Shown: positions 44,771 to 53,735, counted from the first letter of the stretch. The stretch: 64,000 bases of DNA from Cryobacterium ruanii (GCF_004404055.1 NZ_SOHK01000023.1:87696-151695), one strand, 5' to 3'. Notes: a model not told the origin generated them from the sequence alone. Made by a program: numbers and translations.

Positions 44771-45331
44771 TCAGGCGTGCTGGATGGGTATGGACGTCGT
44801 CGAGGGCGGGCGTTCGAACAATGTCTCCAGCCCGGGCTTCAGTTCGGCCAGCCAGGCCGCGTAGCCCGCCGGATTCAGGTGCAGGCGGTCGATACCGAGC
44901 GCCGGATCGAGCTCGCCGTCTGGCAGGGCAAGCGCCGGCCACAGGTCGAGGTACTGCACGTGCTGGGTGGGGGCGTACTGCCAGACGTGCCGGTTGATGG
45001 AACGAATGGTCGAAGCGAAATCCTGCCCGCGCGGCAGCACCGACTGAACCATGATGCGGGTCTCCGGCAGCGCGCGGCGCAGAGTGTGCAGGATGGTTTC
45101 GAGGTTGCGCACAACGTATTCGTCGGATTTGCGCCAGCCGAGGTCATTGGTTCCGACCCCGATTATGATGGCGTCGGGCCGCAGCTCAATCACCTGATCA
45201 AGCTGGGATATCACCTCATCGGTAGTGTTTCCGCTCGCGGCCAGGTTGTGCACGACGTGCTCCGGGAACCATTCCTCCCACTGACCGCCCTCAATGAGGC
45301 CGTCTCCCAAAAAGGCGAGAGAAACTGACAT
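44771..45331 (-). CDS. SGNH-fold protein with Gly in place of the catalytic Ser
   Basis: A 186-aa protein with a strong AGGAGG six bases upstream of the ATG. Block I reads AFLGDGLIEGG, where GDS is expected, so the nucleophile position (residue 11) is Gly. The oxyanion block (GVGTNDLGW) and the C-terminal DxxH block (DRLHLNPAGY) are intact. Active relatives are lysophospholipases or carbohydrate esterases. With an intact scaffold but no Ser, it is probably a binding protein or inactive. The codon is GGC, one base from AGC, so a recent change or an error is possible. Confidence 0.85.
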   Translation of the reverse strand: MSVSLAFLGDGLIEGGQWEEWFPEHVVHNLAASGNTTDEVISQLDQVIELRPDAIIIGVGTNDLGWRKSDEYVVRNLETILHTLRRALPETRIMVQSVLPRGQDFASTIRSINRHVWQYAPTQHVQYLDLWPALALPDGELDPALGIDRLHLNPAGYAAWLAELKPGLETLFERPPSTTSIPIQHA

Positions 45332-45427
45332 AGTGGCCTCCTACTTGTAAACCATCATGCCCCGAACCGGGCCAGGCCGCCAGAATTCCCAGCCTATACG
45401 CACGTTCTACCCGCATGTCGGCGGTCG

Positions 45428-46939
45428 TTACGAACCAGAAACTGCGGTGAGCGGATGCCCCGTCTCCGCCTCGCGTTCCACCACCGCTGCCGCCGTGATG
45501 CGGGTGGCCATGCCCTCGAAGATAATGCCGTGGAACGGAAAGATGACCGCCCAGTACAGTCGACCGCCGAGGCCGCGGGGGAAGAAAATCGCGCGCTGCC
45601 GGTAGAGCGAGCCGCCGGCATCCGTTGGCGTGACGCTCATTTCGAGCCAGGCTCGGCCGGGAACACGCATTTCGGCGCGAAGTCGCAGAAAACTGCCGTG
45701 GTCGATCTGTTCGACCCGCCAGAAGTCGAGCACCTCCCCGTTATGCAGATGGTCGGGGTTGCGGCGGCCGCGTCGCAGGCCCACACCGCCCACGACCTTG
45801 TCCATCAGGCCGCGCACCGCCCAGGCGAGCGGAAAGGAGTACCAGCCGTTTTCACCGCCAATGCTTTCAATGACCCGCCAGAGCGCGGCCGGAGCCGCGG
45901 GTGTGAACTTCTCCCGCAGGTCGGTGAAGACGGCATGGCCGGCCCAGTCCGGGTCGCTCGGCAGCGGGTTGCTCGACGCACCCTCGATCGAGGAGTTGCG
46001 CCAGCTGGTCTCGATGTCGCCATCGCGCATGCGGCCGAGCGCGAGGCGCACCGCGCGTCGATAGCCGGTGAGACCGCCCTCCGGCTTGGGGATGTACTTG
46101 TCGACGTCGCTCTCGTGCACGACGCAGTCATATTGCAGCGAGGCGATGATGGGGATGGCGAGGTTGCGCGGGATCGGTGTGACCAGGTTCACCCACTGCG
46201 AGGCCAGCCACGGGGTCAGCACGGGCAGCGCGGCGATCGCCCGCTGCTTGAGACCGGCTTCGAGGGCGTAGCCGTTCATCATCTGGCCATAGCGCAGCAC
46301 GTCGGGGCCGCCGATGTCGAAGGTGCGGTTCACCTCGGGCGCCAGATCGGCCGCGGCCTGCAGGTAGTAGAGCACGTCACGCACGGCGATCGGCTGGATC
46401 TTGTTGCGTACCCACTTGGGCGCGGGCATGTACGGCAGCACGTCGGTGAGGTGGCGGATCATCTCGAAGGAGGTCGAGCCGGAACCGATGACCACGCCGG
46501 CCTGGAAGGCGATGGTCGGTACCTCGCTGGCGAGCAAAATGCGACCGACCTCCCTGCGGGAGTGCAAGTGGGCCGAAAGCGTGTCGGTGTCGGGGTGCAG
46601 ACCGCCGAGGTAGACGATGCGCCGAACGTTGGCTGCGGCAGCAGCGTGGGCGACGTTCTCGGCGGCCAGGTGCTCGGTTTTCTCGAAGTCACCGGCCGCG
46701 CCCATCGAGTGCACGAGGTAGTAGAGCACGTCGATATCGGCGCAGGCGCGATGCACGGAGGGCAGGTCGCCGAGGTCACCCTGCACGACCTCCACCTGGT
46801 CGGCCCAGGGCACATCGCGCAGCTTGGACGGGGTGCGCACGAGCACCCGCACCGTGAAGCCGGCTTCCAGGAGCTTTGGTACGAGGCGTCCGCCAATGTA
46901 GCCCGTTGCGCCGGTGACAAGTGCTCTGCGTAAAGTCAT
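45428..46939 (-). CDS. NAD(P)-binding SDR protein with C-terminal DUF2867 domain
   Basis: The 503-aa protein begins with an atypical SDR/NmrA-like Rossmann domain (RALVTGATGYIGGRLVPKLLEAG, VVQGDLGDL, YYLVHSMG, YLGGLHPD). The C-terminal 170 residues (from about WRVIESIGGENGWYSF) are a START-like DUF2867 domain (FWRVEQIDHGSFLRLRAEMRVPGRAWLEM) expected to bind a lipid or other hydrophobic ligand. The combination is common in actinobacteria without a proven role. Start ATG 46939. It follows the deo operon in the same direction after 59 bases, so read-through is possible. Confidence 0.85.
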   Translation of the reverse strand: MTLRRALVTGATGYIGGRLVPKLLEAGFTVRVLVRTPSKLRDVPWADQVEVVQGDLGDLPSVHRACADIDVLYYLVHSMGAAGDFEKTEHLAAENVAHAAAAANVRRIVYLGGLHPDTDTLSAHLHSRREVGRILLASEVPTIAFQAGVVIGSGSTSFEMIRHLTDVLPYMPAPKWVRNKIQPIAVRDVLYYLQAAADLAPEVNRTFDIGGPDVLRYGQMMNGYALEAGLKQRAIAALPVLTPWLASQWVNLVTPIPRNLAIPIIASLQYDCVVHESDVDKYIPKPEGGLTGYRRAVRLALGRMRDGDIETSWRNSSIEGASSNPLPSDPDWAGHAVFTDLREKFTPAAPAALWRVIESIGGENGWYSFPLAWAVRGLMDKVVGGVGLRRGRRNPDHLHNGEVLDFWRVEQIDHGSFLRLRAEMRVPGRAWLEMSVTPTDAGGSLYRQRAIFFPRGLGGRLYWAVIFPFHGIIFEGMATRITAAAVVEREAETGHPLTAVSGS

Positions 46940-46998
46940 GCGGCGGAGTTTATCCCGTTCTCTTGGCCCCCGGCTGAGTATCGTTCCATGCCTCCGAT

Positions 46999-47862
46999 TT
47001 AGAGAACGGCTTTAGTGTGCCAGACCGTTTTCAGTTCGGTGAAGGCGAGGATGCGATTCAGCGCCGGGGCGGCGGCATCCGCTCCTGCTTCGGGAAGGAG
47101 CACCCGCTTGAGCGTGTCGGCTGCGCTGATCTGCAGCTCTACCCAGTCCAGGTCGCCGGCACCGATCAGGTCGAGGGCGTTCACGTCGGCGTGGCTGGCC
47201 AGCCACGGGGCTATCTCGGCCGGGGAACCGGTCACGATATTGACCACCCCACCGGGCACGTCGCTCGTGGCGAGCACCTCACCGAGGCTGATCGCCGACA
47301 GCGGAGCGTTCTCGTTGGCGACGACGACGACGGTGTTGCCGGCAACGAGGGCCGGAGCAATCGCACTCACCAGTCCGAGTAACGATTCACGGCCCTGCGG
47401 CGCGATTATCGCGACGACGCCGGTCGGTTCGGGCACCGACAGGTTGAAGAACGGGCCGGAGACCGGGTTGGCATTGCCGGTGACCTGCACGTATTTATCG
47501 GCCCAGCCGGCGTACCAGACCCACCGGTCGATGGCCTCGTCGACCTGGGCACTCGCTGCGGCGGCGTTCACTCCCTCGCTGCTCTCGATCTCGTCGATGA
47601 ACTGTACCCGGCGGCCCTCGAGCAGTTCGGCGATGCGGTAGAGCACCTGCCCGCGGTTGTAGGCCGTGGCGCCGGCCCAGCCGGGGAGGGCACTGCGGGC
47701 GGCGACAACGGCGTCGCGGGCATCCTTGCGGCTGCCCTTCGCTGCATTGGCCAGAAAATCGCCCTTGTGCGAGAGCACCTCGTAGACGCGGCCGGATTCG
47801 CTGCGCGGAAACTTGCCGCCGATGTAAAGCTTGTAGGTCTTGGGAATGGCGAGGCGGTTCAC
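46999..47862 (-). CDS. Half-length, catalytically dead aldehyde-dehydrogenase-like protein
   Basis: A 287-aa protein aligned to the first half of ALDH: LYIGGKFPRSESGR, ALPGWAGATAYNRGQVLYRIAELLEG, VAIIAPQG (TPWN position changed), ALVAGNTVVVVANENAP and GGVVNIVTG. Then LIGAGDLDWVELQ replaces the LELGG segment, and the region with the catalytic Cys is missing. It closes with ILAFTELKTVWHTKAVL. It overlaps the full ALDH by four bases. Together the two make about 802 aa, the length and domain order of bacterial ALDH16, whose C-terminal half is likewise non-catalytic. I infer a split ALDH16-like partner. Confidence 0.8.
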   Translation of the reverse strand: MNRLAIPKTYKLYIGGKFPRSESGRVYEVLSHKGDFLANAAKGSRKDARDAVVAARSALPGWAGATAYNRGQVLYRIAELLEGRRVQFIDEIESSEGVNAAAASAQVDEAIDRWVWYAGWADKYVQVTGNANPVSGPFFNLSVPEPTGVVAIIAPQGRESLLGLVSAIAPALVAGNTVVVVANENAPLSAISLGEVLATSDVPGGVVNIVTGSPAEIAPWLASHADVNALDLIGAGDLDWVELQISAADTLKRVLLPEAGADAAAPALNRILAFTELKTVWHTKAVL

Positions 47863-49406
47863 TTGGCGGCCTTCTCTGCGGATGCGGACTTCTTGCTGGC
47901 GGATGCGGACTTCTTGCTGCCGGGTGTCGTGGCATGATCGGCTGCGGCAAGCGATCGCGACCCGGAACGCACGGCGGGCTTGAGGTAGGCTGCGAGGCCG
48001 TGACGGCCGCCCTCGCGGCCGTATCCGCTCTCCTTGTAACCGCCGAACGGGCTGGATGGGTCGAACTGGTTAAACGTGTTCGCCCAGATCACGCCGGCGC
48101 GCAGCTTGTCGGCGATAGCGAGGATACGACTGCCCTTGTCGCTCCAGATCCCGGCGGAGAGGCCGTAGGGGGTGTTGTTCGCCTTCGCGATGGCCTCGGC
48201 CGGGGTTCGGAAGGTCAGTACGGAGAGCACCGGGCCGAAAATCTCGTCGCGAGCGATGCGGTGACTGGTGGACACGTTGGTGAAGATGGTTGGCGCGAAC
48301 CAGAAACCGTTCTCCGGAATTTCGCAGTCGGCACTCCAACGTTCGGCGCCTTCCTGCTGGCCAAGATCGGAGAGCTCCCGAATGCGGGCCAGCTGTTCGG
48401 CGCTGTTGATGGCGCCGATATCGGTGTTCTTGTCGAGCGGGTCGCCCAGGCGCAGGGTCTGCATGCGGCGCTTGAGCCGGTCGATGACGTCGTCGTGGAT
48501 GCTTTCCTGCACGAGAAGTCGGCTGCCCGCGCAGCAGACGTGGCCTTGGTTGAAGAAGATGCCGCGCACGATGCCCTCGACGGCTTGATCGATCGGGGCA
48601 TCGTCGAAGACGATGTTCGCACCCTTACCGCCGAGTTCGAGGCTGAGCTTCTTGTCGGTACCGGCGACCGAGCGGGCGATGGCCCGGCCGACCGAGGTCG
48701 ACCCGGTGAAGGCAACCTTGTTCACGCCGGGGTGGTTGACCAGCGCCTGCCCCGTGCTGCCGTCGCCGGTGATGATGTTGACGACGCCGGCAGGCAGGTC
48801 TGCCTGTTGCAGAATCTCAGCGAACAGGAGCGCGGTGAGGGAGGTCGTTTCGGCGGGCTTGAGCACGACGGTGTTGCCGGCGGCGAGCGCCGGGGCGATC
48901 TTCCAGGCGAGCATCATGAGCGGAAAATTCCACGGAATGACCTGGGCGGCGACGCCGAGTGAGGACGGGTTCGGGCCGACTCCGGCGTGGTCGAGCTTGT
49001 CAGCCCAGCCGGCGTAATAGAAGAACCAGGCGGCGACGAGGGGGATGTCGACGTCGCGGGTTTCCTTGATCGGCTTGCCGTTGTCGAGGGTTTCGGCGAC
49101 GGCGAGTTCGCGGGCGCGCTCCTGCACCAGGCGGGCGATGCGAAACAGGTACTTGCCCCGGTCGCTGCCGGACAGGCGGGACCAGACACCGTTGTAGGCG
49201 CGGCGGGCGGCCGAAACGGCAGCGTCGACATCCGCTTCGTTGGCGGTGGCGATCATCGCGATCTGCTGTTCGGTCGCCGGATTTATGGTCTGGAACGGTG
49301 TGCCGCGGCCGGCGGTGAACTCGCCGTTGATGAACAGGCCGTAGTCACTTTTAAGGTTGAGCAGGGCCTGCGACTCTGGGGCGGGGGCGTAGTCGAGAAA
49401 TTTCAT
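47859..49406 (-). CDS. Aldehyde dehydrogenase of the deoxyribose operon
   Basis: A 515-aa ALDH with all catalytic parts: [35 protein letters not shown], the Glu in LSLELGGKGANIVF, the Cys in NQGHVCCAGSRLLVQE and EIFGPVLSVLTF. After the normal end (GYGREGGRHGLAAYLKP) a 35-residue low-complexity Ala/Lys/Ser tail follows, partly coded by an exact 21-base tandem repeat. In this operon it most likely oxidises the acetaldehyde released by DeoC, or a related sugar-derived aldehyde. A four-base overlap couples it to the half-ALDH gene. Confidence 0.92.
   Translation of the reverse strand: MKFLDYAPAPESQALLNLKSDYGLFINGEFTAGRGTPFQTINPATEQQIAMIATANEADVDAAVSAARRAYNGVWSRLSGSDRGKYLFRIARLVQERARELAVAETLDNGKPIKETRDVDIPLVAAWFFYYAGWADKLDHAGVGPNPSSLGVAAQVIPWNFPLMMLAWKIAPALAAGNTVVLKPAETTSLTALLFAEILQQADLPAGVVNIITGDGSTGQALVNHPGVNKVAFTGSTSVGRAIARSVAGTDKKLSLELGGKGANIVFDDAPIDQAVEGIVRGIFFNQGHVCCAGSRLLVQESIHDDVIDRLKRRMQTLRLGDPLDKNTDIGAINSAEQLARIRELSDLGQQEGAERWSADCEIPENGFWFAPTIFTNVSTSHRIARDEIFGPVLSVLTFRTPAEAIAKANNTPYGLSAGIWSDKGSRILAIADKLRAGVIWANTFNQFDPSSPFGGYKESGYGREGGRHGLAAYLKPAVRSGSRSLAAADHATTPGSKKSASASKKSASAEKAAK
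47878..47919. repeat. Exact 21-base tandem duplication in the ALDH C-terminal tail
   Basis: GCGGATGCGGACTTCTTGCTG occurs twice back to back (47878-47898, 47899-47919). It encodes, on the minus strand, a seven-residue repeat of the KKSASAS type in the tail of the aldehyde dehydrogenase. Confidence 0.9.
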
Positions 49407-49415
49407 GGTCGTTCC

Positions 49416-50444
49416 CTAGTCAATCGTCACGTAGTCGGGGCCGGAGTAGTGCCCGGTCGTCATCTTTTGGCGCTGCAGCAGCACGTCGTTCAGCAGGCTG
49501 GAGGCACCGAAGCGGAACAGGTGCGGCGTGAGCCACTCCTCCCCCACCGTTTCGGCGACCGTGACGAGGTACTTGATCGCGTCCTTGGAGGTGCGGATAC
49601 CTCCGGCCGGCTTCACTCCGATGCGCACGCCGGTGAGGCGGTGCCAGTCGCGCACGACCTCGAGCATCGACAGCGTCACCGGAAGCGTCGCGGCCGGGGC
49701 CACCTTGCCGGTGGAGGTCTTGATGAAGTCGCCGCCGGCCAGGATGGCCAGCCAGGAGGCTCGGCGCACATTGTCGTAGGTGTTTAGTTCGCCGGTCTCG
49801 AGGATCACCTTGAGGTGGGCCATCGACCCGTCAGCGCGCCGGCAGGCGTCCTTCACGGCGACGATTTCGTCGTAGACCTGGCCGAATCGGCCGGCCAGGA
49901 ACGCTCCGCGGTCGATGACCATGTCGATCTCGTCGGCACCGGCCGCGACGGCGTCGCGCACGTCGGCGAGTTTGATTGCGAGGGACGCCCGGCCGCTTGG
50001 AAAGGCGGTCGCGACCGCGGCGACACGTACTCGCTGAACCTCGCCTCCCGCCGTACCTCCGGCGGCGTGGGCCGAACCGAGGGCCGTGACGGCGGCGCCC
50101 ACCATGTCGCCGTAGACACAGACCGCGGCAACACGGGGGCAGCCGGGGTCGCCCGGGTCGGGCACGAGTGCCTTGGCGACGAGGGAACGCACCTTGCCGG
50201 GGGTGTCAGCGCCCTCCAGGGTGGTGAGGTCGATCAGGCCGATGATGGTGTCGATGGCCCAGCGTTTGGAGCTGGTTTTGATCGAGCGGGTGCCGAGGTC
50301 GGCGGCGCGAGCTTCGAGGCCGACCGCGTCGATTCCGGGGATCCCGTGCAGGTACCGGCGCAGGTTGGCGTCGGTGGCCTCCCCGCCGATCAGCGCGAGG
50401 CCGCGCTGATCGGGCTGGTAGGTGGCCAAAGGGGTACTGGTCAT
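49416..50444 (-). CDS. deoC: Deoxyribose-phosphate aldolase (long, eukaryote-like type)
   Basis: DeoC cleaves 2-deoxyribose 5-phosphate into acetaldehyde and glyceraldehyde 3-phosphate. The 342-aa protein is longer than the 220-260-aa bacterial form. Its IDLTTLEGADTPGKV segment recalls the human DERA type. Active-site features: CVYGDMV, DEIDMVIDRG and the Schiff-base Lys in GGDFIKTSTGKVAP, then GVKPAGGIRT. ATG 50444 overlaps the regulator's stop (ATGA), and AAGGA lies seven bases upstream. It is followed after nine bases by the aldehyde dehydrogenase. Confidence 0.95.
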   Translation of the reverse strand: MTSTPLATYQPDQRGLALIGGEATDANLRRYLHGIPGIDAVGLEARAADLGTRSIKTSSKRWAIDTIIGLIDLTTLEGADTPGKVRSLVAKALVPDPGDPGCPRVAAVCVYGDMVGAAVTALGSAHAAGGTAGGEVQRVRVAAVATAFPSGRASLAIKLADVRDAVAAGADEIDMVIDRGAFLAGRFGQVYDEIVAVKDACRRADGSMAHLKVILETGELNTYDNVRRASWLAILAGGDFIKTSTGKVAPAATLPVTLSMLEVVRDWHRLTGVRIGVKPAGGIRTSKDAIKYLVTVAETVGEEWLTPHLFRFGASSLLNDVLLQRQKMTTGHYSGPDYVTID

Positions 50445-51397
50445 GGAGTGTCCTTTTCCTGAAGCAGGGCGTTCGCGGTGTCTTCGTCGGTCACTAGCAC
50501 GGTGCACAGTCCGTTGCGCACGACGGCGCGGGCGATGGTGTGCTTGGTCCTTCCGGAGATGACCGCGATGGTGAGTGGGGCACGGCGCAACTGGTCGATC
50601 TGAATACCGACCGTGCGCTCGTTGAGTTCGGGGTCGACGATGCAGCCATGCTGGTCGATGTAGCGGCCGACGACGTCGCCGACGGCGCCGCGGGCGACGA
50701 GCTCGTTGATCTGTTCGACGGTGAGGTAGCCGCTGTCGACGAGGGCGGAATTCGCATCCGCCTGGCCAGCGCTGAAGAGGAAGGCCTGTGCGTTGCGGGC
50801 CAGGGCGAGCACCCCGGCGACGGTGCGGTCGGTTTCCATCGCCTGCTTGGTTTCGAGGCGCTCGAAGATGGCGGGGCTCGGCAGCAGGGTGGCCGAACCG
50901 TCGGCTTTGTGGGCGATGGTCACCGCAGTGGATGCCGCGGTGCCGGTGCGCTGGTTCAGGCTGACGCCGCCATTGATCTGCACCACGTTCACCCCTGGAG
51001 CCCAGCCCTGTTTCAGGTGCAGGGAGACGTCGTGCAGGGTACGACCCCAGCTGATCCCGAGGGTGCGCGGAATAGGCCGGAGGCTCGTGAGATAGTCGGC
51101 GGCGGCCTGCGCGGTGCGCGACTGCAGTTCGGCGTCAGTCGACACCCCGGCGGAGGAGACCACGATCGCGTCGGTGAGCCCGGTCGATTCGCGCAGCCGA
51201 CGTTCGATAGGCAGCCGGCGGGCACGCGGGTGCACGATCTCAATCCGGATGAAACCGTTCGCCTTGGCGCTCGCGAGCAGCCGGCCGACCTTCCAGCGGG
51301 TCAGGCGCAAAATCACACCGATCTCGTCCTGGGTCTGGTTTTCTTCGTAGTAAAGCTCGGCCGCGCGGATGGACAGAAGTTCGTCGGTGTTGCTCAT
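50441..51397 (-). CDS. SorC/DeoR-type sugar-binding transcriptional regulator
   Basis: A 318-aa regulator. The N-terminal HTH is at about 10-50 (AAELYYEENQTQDEIGVILRLTRWKVGRLLASAKANGFI) and is followed by the SorC effector domain with GISWGRTLHDVS, the phosphosugar-binding stretch. B. subtilis DeoR, of the same family, responds to deoxyribose 5-phosphate. As first gene of the deoC operon this one is likely to do the same and to autoregulate. ATG 51397 is chosen over a GTG-type extension six codons upstream. A palindrome 74 bases upstream is a candidate operator. Confidence 0.9.
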   Translation of the reverse strand: MSNTDELLSIRAAELYYEENQTQDEIGVILRLTRWKVGRLLASAKANGFIRIEIVHPRARRLPIERRLRESTGLTDAIVVSSAGVSTDAELQSRTAQAAADYLTSLRPIPRTLGISWGRTLHDVSLHLKQGWAPGVNVVQINGGVSLNQRTGTAASTAVTIAHKADGSATLLPSPAIFERLETKQAMETDRTVAGVLALARNAQAFLFSAGQADANSALVDSGYLTVEQINELVARGAVGDVVGRYIDQHGCIVDPELNERTVGIQIDQLRRAPLTIAVISGRTKHTIARAVVRNGLCTVLVTDEDTANALLQEKDTP

Positions 51398-51470
51398 GGT
51401 GGTGTCGCGGTCCAATCGTTCGCGCCCAGCCTACGGTGACCAGCCCCGTGAATCAACACACGTGGGAATT

Positions 51471-51484
51471 ATTGCTCATGTGAG
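51471..51484. promoter_or_regulatory. Candidate operator between the deo regulator and the ROK kinase
   Basis: TGCTCA-TG-TGAGCA is a perfect 6+6 inverted repeat lying between two divergent genes. A minus-strand AATAAT (51466-51471 region), a possible -10 box, touches one arm, so binding would block the deo promoter. SorC regulators usually need longer or repeated sites, so this is only a candidate. Confidence 0.45.
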
Positions 51485-51534
51485 CAGACACGGACCGTCG
51501 AAGCGGCCGGGCTGGGCCCCAGTACGATCGATGA

Positions 51535-52479
51535 ATGAACAGCTCCGCCTGGCCCCGTTTCGTTCTCGCCGTCGATGTCGGCGGCACCAAGGTCGAGGCC
51601 GCCCTCGTCGATGACAGCGGCGTCGTGCTCGGCGCCAGTCGTCGCCGGGCAGCGACCGGGGCAAGCACGTCGAGCGAGCAACTGGCCGTCGCTGTCACGA
51701 GCGTGGTAACCCAGGCTCGCGCGGCGCTGCCCCTCGGCGCGCCCCTGGTAGGGGTCGGAATCGGTTGTGCGGGGCCGATCCATCTGCAGGAAGGGGCCGT
51801 ATCACCGCTAAACCTGCCGGTCTGGCGCGGCTACCCCCTGAAAGACCTCGTTGCCGCGCTCGTTCCCGGACTGGACGTGCGCCTGCGCATGGACGGGCTG
51901 TGCATCACCCTCGCCGAACACTGGGTCGGCGCCGGACAGGGCGTCGACAACCTGATGGGCATGATCGTGTCGACCGGCATCGGTGGCGGTCTCATCCTCG
52001 GCGGCGTCACAGCGTCGGGTCCGACCGGGAACGCCGGCCATATCGGGCACATCGAGGTCGGCGGCTTTGACGACCCCTGCGCCTGCGGCGGCATCGGCTG
52101 CATCGAGGCGATCGCTTCCGGGCCGAAAACCGTGGCTTGGGCGCGCATGCGGGGGTTCATCGGCGAGTCGGGCGAAGACCTGGCCCGGGCCTACGCCACC
52201 GCCGACCCGGTTGCGGTGGCCGCGGTTGCGCGCAGCGGCCGGGCGCTGGGCCAGGCGATCGCCTCGGCCGCGACGCTGCTCGACCTCGACCTCGTCGCCA
52301 TTGGCGGCGGCTTCTCCAATGTCACTCCCGACCTGCTTGCTTTCGCGCGAGAGGCAATCGCACGGCGCGTTCAGTTCGCCTACGCGACCCGGGTACGCGT
52401 GGTGCCGTCTGCCCTTTCCGGCGACGGCCCGCTGATCGGCGCGGCGGCGCTGATCCATCGCGCCGAACTGGTGCCCTGA
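51535..52479 (+). CDS. ROK-family sugar kinase
   Basis: A 314-aa ROK protein without an N-terminal HTH, so a kinase rather than a repressor. ATP-binding DVGGTKVEAALVD opens it; STGIGGGLILGG is the phosphate loop. The zinc motif GHIEVGGFDDPCACGGIGCIE has the His and three Cys of the family. Glucokinase, N-acetylmannosamine or N-acetylglucosamine kinase are possible. The E/D residues that set hexosamine preference cannot be judged here. It is divergent from the deo operon and shares its control region. Confidence 0.9.
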   Translation: MNSSAWPRFVLAVDVGGTKVEAALVDDSGVVLGASRRRAATGASTSSEQLAVAVTSVVTQARAALPLGAPLVGVGIGCAGPIHLQEGAVSPLNLPVWRGYPLKDLVAALVPGLDVRLRMDGLCITLAEHWVGAGQGVDNLMGMIVSTGIGGGLILGGVTASGPTGNAGHIGHIEVGGFDDPCACGGIGCIEAIASGPKTVAWARMRGFIGESGEDLARAYATADPVAVAAVARSGRALGQAIASAATLLDLDLVAIGGGFSNVTPDLLAFAREAIARRVQFAYATRVRVVPSALSGDGPLIGAAALIHRAELVP

Positions 52480-52511
52480 GCTCGGCGCGATGGCTCGCTC
52501 CGAACCGGCAG

Positions 52512-53735
52512 TCAGCGCGATCGGTCCAGGTCATCTTCCAGCACGTGCGGACGACCGATCACGGCCCCTGCGATCACAATGATCAGCGCGGTAGCCAGCA
52601 AGAAGCCTAGGGGCCAGGTCCACCCGCCGCTGAGCTCGTGCAGCAGGCCGAAGGCCAGCGGCCCCAAGGCTCCCAGGGTATAGCCGACGCTCTGCACAAA
52701 GCTGCTGAGCGCGACAGCGCCCGCGTGGGTGCGCGTGCGCAGATTGATGAGAACGAGCGCGAGGGGAAAGAACAGCGGTCCGAGGCCGGCCAAGGCGACC
52801 CAAAGCCAGGTCAGGGTCTCCGGCGCAAACAGCAGCCCCAGATCACCGGCTACGAACGCGAACACACCGACATAGACGAGCGGCCCCACGTTGTTCATAC
52901 GAGCCGTGAGTACCGGGATGATCAGCGCGCAGGGAATCCCCATGCTGGCGTAGAGGGCGAGAAGCGTTCCGGCCTGGGCGGCACTGACGCCGGCGGTCTC
53001 GACGAGCAGTTGCGGCAGCCAAGCGAACATCGCGTAGGCGTTGAGCGACGAGACCGCGAACACGCCGGCGATTGCCCAGGCGATGGACGACCTCCATAGT
53101 CGCCCCAGAATGGCGGCGTCGGCCTCGTCAACGACGGAGCCGGATGTTCCCGCAGTGCGGTGCCGCATCAGCAAGGTAACCCAGGGCACCAGCGCGAGCA
53201 GAGCCAGCAGCATCCACATGCCGAGCGATATCCGCCAGCCAGCGGCATTTGCTACCGGAACCGCCATCAGTGCCGGTATCAGCGTACTCAGCGACAAGAC
53301 GGTGACGTAGAGGCTGGTCACGAGCCCCACGCGGTCGGGAAAATACTTCTTGACCAGCGGCGGCAGGAGCACGTTTCCGACGCCGAGGCCGGCGAAGGCG
53401 ATGACACTGCCGATGATGAGCATGGCGAACGAGCCGGACAGACCTCGAGTCAGGTGACCGACCAGGATCGCCCCGAGTGCGAGCACGAGTGGCAGCTCGA
53501 GGCCGTGGCGGCGGGTGATCATGGGGGTGAAGATGCCGAAGAAGGCAAAACATACTGGCGGGAGCATGCCGAGCACGCCGACTGACACCGCGCCGAGCGG
53601 AATATCGACGTTGATCTCGGTCACGATCGGCGACAGTGCAGCGACCGCCGTGCGCAGGTTTGCCGCGACCAGAATGAGGCCCAGCAGGGCGAGGCCACGT
53701 CCCGGCCACAGTCGGCGCGAGACGGAGGTATTCAC
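52512..53735 (-). CDS. MFS transporter of the CynX/NimT type
   Basis: A 407-aa protein with 12 hydrophobic helices. The first helix (LALLGLILVAANLRTAVAALSPI) and LGMLPPVCFAFFGIFTPMITRRHGLE are characteristic of the CynX/NimT (cyanate/2-nitroimidazole) branch, whose members mostly act as exporters or organic anion carriers. It starts four bases after the TetR gene, so the pair is one transcript, and the transporter is the probable target of that regulator. Substrate unknown. Confidence 0.9.
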   Translation of the reverse strand: MNTSVSRRLWPGRGLALLGLILVAANLRTAVAALSPIVTEINVDIPLGAVSVGVLGMLPPVCFAFFGIFTPMITRRHGLELPLVLALGAILVGHLTRGLSGSFAMLIIGSVIAFAGLGVGNVLLPPLVKKYFPDRVGLVTSLYVTVLSLSTLIPALMAVPVANAAGWRISLGMWMLLALLALVPWVTLLMRHRTAGTSGSVVDEADAAILGRLWRSSIAWAIAGVFAVSSLNAYAMFAWLPQLLVETAGVSAAQAGTLLALYASMGIPCALIIPVLTARMNNVGPLVYVGVFAFVAGDLGLLFAPETLTWLWVALAGLGPLFFPLALVLINLRTRTHAGAVALSSFVQSVGYTLGALGPLAFGLLHELSGGWTWPLGFLLATALIIVIAGAVIGRPHVLEDDLDRSR

